A stretch of DNA of 64,000 bases, taken from the NCBI RefSeq assembly GCF_052327305.1, contig NZ_CP182486.1, positions 1,798,001 to 1,862,000 on the forward strand. Reading direction: 5' to 3'. This document shows positions 60,432 to 64,000 of the stretch, in pieces (position 1 is the stretch's first letter; each line of letters starts with the position of its first letter). The DNA is from Sphingobium sp052327305 (GTDB taxonomy: Bacteria > Pseudomonadota > Alphaproteobacteria > Sphingomonadales > Sphingomonadaceae). The translations under genes were made by a program, and so were the position numbers. The notes beneath the pieces are model-generated. The model worked only from the letters and a program-made list of their open reading frames with translations. It was not told the origin of the DNA and did not search any database.

Positions 60432-61712
60432 TTACAGATCGATCAGCAGTCGGGTCGGGTCCTCGATCGCGTTTTTCACCGCGACAAGGAAGGTCACGGC
60501 CTCGCGTCCGTCGATCAGGCGGTGATCGTAGGAGAGGGCGAGATACATCATCGGGCGGATGACGATCTGGCCATTGCGGACGACCGGACGCTCTTCGATG
60601 CGGTGAAGGCCGAGCACCGCCGACTGCGGAGGATTGATGATCGGTGTGGACATGAGGCTGCCGAAGACGCCGCCATTGGAGATGGTGAAGGTGCCGCCCT
60701 TCATGTCTTCCATGGTGAGCGTGCCTTCCTTGGCGCGCTTGCCGAAGTCGCCGATCGTCTTCTCGATCTGAGCGACGCTCATGCTCTCCGCATTGCGGAT
60801 CACCGGCACGACGAGTCCGTTCGGGGCTGAGACGGCCACGGAGATGTCAGCGAAATCGTTATAGACGATCTCATCGCCCTCGATCTGTCCGTTGACGCCG
60901 GGGATGTCCTTCAGCGCCATGCACACGGCCTTGGTGAAGAAGCCCATGAAGCCCAGACGGACGCCATGCTTCTTCTCGAAGAGGTCCTTATACTTCGCGC
61001 GCGCCTCGATGACGTTGGTCATGTCGACATCGTTGAAGGTGGTGAGCAGCGCCGCGTTGTTCTGCGCTTCCTTCAGCCGCTTGGCGACCGTCTGGCGCAG
61101 GCGGGTCATCTTCACGCGCTCTTGCGCGCGGCTCGGCCCGGTTGCGGTGGCGCCAGCGGTAGCCGGTACGGCAGCGGCGGGCGCTGCGGCGACGGCCGTG
61201 CCGGCGCTGATCGCGGCCATCACGTCATCCTTGGTCAGGCGTCCGTCCTTGCCCGTGCCGCCGATCTTGCTGGGGTCGAGGCCATGCTCGAGCACCAGCC
61301 GACGTACGGCGGGAGACAGGGTGGCGGCGCCCGGCGTGCTCTCCGCATTTGCGGGGGCCGGAGCGGGCGTGCTGGTCGAGGCGGCAGGTGCAGCAGCCTG
61401 AGCGCTTGCCGACGCGGGCGGCGGAGCAGCGGCGGGCGCTTCAGCTTTGGCAGGGGCGGGGCTGGCACCGGCGGCGCCTTCCGCCACGGTCGCAATCACC
61501 GCGCCCACATTGACCGTGTCGCCTTCCTTGGCGAGTTGCTCGCCCAGAACACCTGCGACGGGCGAGGGCACGTCGATCGCGACCTTGTCGGTCTCCAGGC
61601 TGGCGATGGGCTCATCGAGCGCGACGGCCTCGCCGGGCTTTTTGAGCCATTGGCCCACGGTCGCTTCGGTAACGGACTCGCCCAGTGCGGGAACCTTGAC
61701 TTCAGTGGCCAT
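60432..61712 (-). CDS. odhB: 2-oxoglutarate dehydrogenase E2 (dihydrolipoyl succinyltransferase)
   Basis: Core of the 2-oxoglutarate dehydrogenase complex (SucB). 426 residues: lipoyl domain (1-75) with the lipoylated lysine in LETDKVAIDV, an Ala/Pro linker (about 78-125), the E1/E3-binding domain (LSPAVRRLVLEHGLDPSKI; GTGKDGRLTKDDV), a second Ala-rich linker, and the catalytic domain with GTFTISNGGVFGS and the active-site YDHRLIDGREAVTFL. The ATG is 3 nt after the odhA stop. Confidence 0.97.
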   Translation of the reverse strand: MATEVKVPALGESVTEATVGQWLKKPGEAVALDEPIASLETDKVAIDVPSPVAGVLGEQLAKEGDTVNVGAVIATVAEGAAGASPAPAKAEAPAAAPPPASASAQAAAPAASTSTPAPAPANAESTPGAATLSPAVRRLVLEHGLDPSKIGGTGKDGRLTKDDVMAAISAGTAVAAAPAAAVPATAGATATGPSRAQERVKMTRLRQTVAKRLKEAQNNAALLTTFNDVDMTNVIEARAKYKDLFEKKHGVRLGFMGFFTKAVCMALKDIPGVNGQIEGDEIVYNDFADISVAVSAPNGLVVPVIRNAESMSVAQIEKTIGDFGKRAKEGTLTMEDMKGGTFTISNGGVFGSLMSTPIINPPQSAVLGLHRIEERPVVRNGQIVIRPMMYLALSYDHRLIDGREAVTFLVAVKNAIEDPTRLLIDL

Positions 61713-61715
61713 GAA

Positions 61716-64000
61716 TCAGCCTTTCTTCTGGCGCTTGATTTCGGTGCGGACGCTGTGGCCCAGGGCATCGGCGATGAGCGCGCCCTGCTCGGCAAGGTGG
61801 CGCTTGGCAAGGCCGGTGGCCGGCGATGCGGAAGCCTTGCGGCCGGCATAACGCGCGCGCATCGGCGCCTTGCCTGCATCCTTGAGGGCCTGTTCGATGA
61901 ACGGTTCGACGAAGAACCAGCCGCCATTGTTGCGGGGCTCCTCCTGACACCACACGATGTCCTCAAGCGCGGTCATGCGCTTGATACGGACGGCGAGTGC
62001 GTCGGTCGGGAACGGATAAAGCTGTTCGACGCGAACGATCTGCGTGCTCTTGTCGTCCGCCGCGTCGCGCGCTTCGATCAGGTCGTAGGCGACCTTGCCC
62101 GAGCAGAGCACGAGCCGCTTCGTCTCCGTGTCGGCCGCGCCGTTCGGATCAGAAAGGATGCGACGGAAGTGCGTTTCGCCCAGGAAGTCCTCGGCCTTGC
62201 TCACCGCCATCTTGTGCCGCAGCAGCGACTTGGGCGTCATGAGGATCAGCGGCTTGCGGAACGGACGCAGCATCTGCCGGCGCAGAATGTGGAAATAATT
62301 GGCCGGCGTCGTGCAGTTGGCGACCTGGATGTTCCCTTCGGCGCAGAGCTGGAGATAGCGCTCCAGTCGTGCAGAGCTGTGCTCCGGCCCTTGGCCCTCA
62401 TAGCCGTGCGGCAGCAGGCAAACGAGACCGTTGGCGCGCAGCCACTTGCTCTCCGATGAAGAGATATACTGGTCGAAAATGATCTGGGCGCCGTTGGCGA
62501 AGTCGCCGAACTGCGCTTCCCAGAGCACCAGCGTCTTTGGATCGGCCATGGCATAGCCATATTCGAAGCCGAGCACGCCATATTCGGACAGCGGCGAATC
62601 CAGCACTTCGAACCGGCCATGCGGCACAGTCGTGAGCGGAATATATTTGTTCTCGCTCTGCTGATCGACCCAGACGGCGTGTCGCTGCGAGAAGGTGCCG
62701 CGGCCGGAGTCCTGCCCCGAAAGGCGAACGCCATAGCCCTCCGAAAGGAGCGAGCCGAAGGCCAGCGCCTCGCCGGTCGCCCAGTCGAAATTCTCGCCAG
62801 AGCGGAACATCTCGGCTTTCGCGTCGAGGATGCGGCGCAGCGTCTTGTGGACGTTGACGCCCTCCGGCACCGTCGTCAGCGTGCGGCCCAGGCTCTCGAA
62901 GAGCTTGGGAGAAATCGCCGATTCGACGCTCTTGCGCGCGGTTTCGACGTCGGCGGGTTGATGCAGGCCGGACCAGCGGCCGGCGAACCAGTCCGCCTTG
63001 TTGGACTTGTAGCTTTTCGCCGCCTCGAACTCGTCCTCGAGATTGGTGACGAACCCGTCCGTCACTTCCTTCGTGAACGCGTCGTCGATCACGCCTTCGG
63101 ACGCGAGCCGGGCCGCATAGACCTCGCTCACCGGCGGGTGTTGGCGAATGCGCTCGTACATGAGCGGCTGCGTGAAGCTCGGTTCGTCGCCCTCATTGTG
63201 GCCGAAGCGGCGATAGCACCACATGTCGATCACGATGTCGCGATGGAAGGTCTGGCGATAGTCGATCGCCAGCTTGCAGGCGAAGGTCACGGCTTCGGGA
63301 TCGTCGCCGTTCACATGCAGGATCGGCGCCTGCACGCCCTTGGCAACGTCGCTGGGATAAGGCGAGCCGCGCGAGAACTGCGGGCTGGTCGTAAAGCCGA
63401 TCTGGTTGTTGACGACGAAGTGGATGCAGCCGCCGGTGTTGTAGCCGTTGACGCCCGAAAAGCCGAAGCACTCCCAGACGATGCCCTGCCCAGCGAACGC
63501 CGCGTCGCCATGGATGAGCACGGGGAGCACCTGCTCGTGATTCGCCAGATCGTCGCGGAAGGTCTGCTGCGCGCGCACCTTGCCGAGCACCACCGGGTCC
63601 ACCGTTTCGAGATGCGACGGGTTGGGCACGAGGCTCATATGCACCTTGATGCCGTCGAACTCGCGGTCCGTGCTGGTGCCGAGGTGATACTTCACGTCGC
63701 CCGATCCGCCGACATCCTCCGGATTGGCCGTGCCGCCAGAGAATTCGTGGAAGATGACGCGGAAGCCCTTGGCCATCACGTTCGCAAGCACGTTGAGGCG
63801 GCCGCGATGGGCCATGCCATAGACGATCTCGCGCACGCCCAGTGCGCCGCCATATTTGATGACGGCTTCAAGGGCGGGGATCATCGATTCGCCACCGTCG
63901 AGGCCGAAGCGCTTGGTGCCGACATATTTACGGCCCAGGAACTTCTCGTACTGCTCGCCCTGAATGACCTTCGTGAGGATCGCCTTCTTGCCGGCCGGCG
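61716..64000 (-). CDS. odhA: 2-oxoglutarate dehydrogenase E1 (partial, cut by window edge)
   Basis: Thiamine-diphosphate-dependent decarboxylase of the 2-oxoglutarate dehydrogenase complex (SucA). About 760 C-terminal residues are in the window; the reading frame continues past 64000, so the ATG at 63884 is internal (upstream residues read KFLGRKYVGTKRFGLDGGES). It has GMAHRGRLNVLANV, GDAAFAGQGIVWECF, NNQIGFTTSP and the C-terminal transketolase domain (GFEYGYAMADPKTLVLWEAQFGDF, quoted in part EYGYAMADPKTLVLWEAQFG). odhB and lpdA follow, so it is the first gene of the operon. Confidence 0.97.
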   Translation of the reverse strand, partial: PAGKKAILTKVIQGEQYEKFLGRKYVGTKRFGLDGGESMIPALEAVIKYGGALGVREIVYGMAHRGRLNVLANVMAKGFRVIFHEFSGGTANPEDVGGSGDVKYHLGTSTDREFDGIKVHMSLVPNPSHLETVDPVVLGKVRAQQTFRDDLANHEQVLPVLIHGDAAFAGQGIVWECFGFSGVNGYNTGGCIHFVVNNQIGFTTSPQFSRGSPYPSDVAKGVQAPILHVNGDDPEAVTFACKLAIDYRQTFHRDIVIDMWCYRRFGHNEGDEPSFTQPLMYERIRQHPPVSEVYAARLASEGVIDDAFTKEVTDGFVTNLEDEFEAAKSYKSNKADWFAGRWSGLHQPADVETARKSVESAISPKLFESLGRTLTTVPEGVNVHKTLRRILDAKAEMFRSGENFDWATGEALAFGSLLSEGYGVRLSGQDSGRGTFSQRHAVWVDQQSENKYIPLTTVPHGRFEVLDSPLSEYGVLGFEYGYAMADPKTLVLWEAQFGDFANGAQIIFDQYISSSESKWLRANGLVCLLPHGYEGQGPEHSSARLERYLQLCAEGNIQVANCTTPANYFHILRRQMLRPFRKPLILMTPKSLLRHKMAVSKAEDFLGETHFRRILSDPNGAADTETKRLVLCSGKVAYDLIEARDAADDKSTQIVRVEQLYPFPTDALAVRIKRMTALEDIVWCQEEPRNNGGWFFVEPFIEQALKDAGKAPMRARYAGRKASASPATGLAKRHLAEQGALIADALGHSVRTEIKRQKKG

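Noticed and set aside
1..64000. CRISPR arrays, rRNA genes, prophage or full insertion sequences
   Set aside because: No regularly spaced direct repeats, rRNA sequence, phage structural genes or transposase reading frames were seen.

Overview
The window looks like a chromosomal segment of a sphingomonad (Alphaproteobacteria, Sphingomonadales). The reasons are the gene order mnmE-mnmG-rsmG-parA-parB and rho-hemJ-hemE-[origin]-ppsR-maf-aroE-coaE-dnaQ, a PEPxxWA-CTERM protein, the large NAD-type glutamate dehydrogenase, a DUF1491 protein, mmcB behind an alphaproteobacterial LexA box, and high GC content.

Replication-origin half (1-19.2 kb). Every gene from 44 to 11022 is on the minus strand and every gene from 11311 to 19188 is on the plus strand. 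They diverge from a 288-bp intergenic region between hemE and the PPSR-type kinase/phosphorylase gene, which is where oriC lies in Caulobacter. This region has a 27% GC tract, one perfect and two imperfect DnaA boxes. Left of it are parA/parB, a perfect 16-bp parS inside rsmG and a second parS-like palindrome between mnmG and mnmE. Right of it, ppsR, maf, aroE and coaE are chained by ATGA overlaps, followed by dnaQ, long-form HPF, ptsN, a hotdog thioesterase, DUF1491, a SleB-type hydrolase, SOS-controlled mmcB and a secreted cyclophilin.

Middle (19.2-36.8 kb). This holds NAD-glutamate dehydrogenase, a PAS-like protein and tRNA-Thr(CGT). Directly after the tRNA is a lower-GC pair: a toxin-like gene whose NPYHDPRNGQF header is broken by frameshifts, and a coupled small downstream gene that may be its immunity gene. 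Next come a GT4/helical-domain fusion with a GH130-type enzyme and a secreted CE1-like esterase, a TonB-dependent receptor, and a GT2/TPR glycosyltransferase.

Glycogen locus (36.8-48.7 kb, minus strand). glgP-glgB-glgC and glgA-pgm-glgX form a complete synthesis and breakdown set, mostly with 4-nt overlaps. A plus-strand PEP-CTERM secreted protein gene splits it.

Right end (48.8-64 kb). This contains a ligase-associated DNA exonuclease and ATP-dependent DNA ligase separated by a 265-bp MITE-like inverted-repeat element, then aconitase, a winged-helix regulator, tRNA-Val(TAC), a DUF3422 membrane protein, a HerA-like ATPase, and the 2-oxoglutarate dehydrogenase genes odhA (cut by the window edge), odhB and lpdA.

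The toxin/immunity locus and the MITE-like element are the least ordinary parts. Everything here is from reading the sequence; no database search was run.
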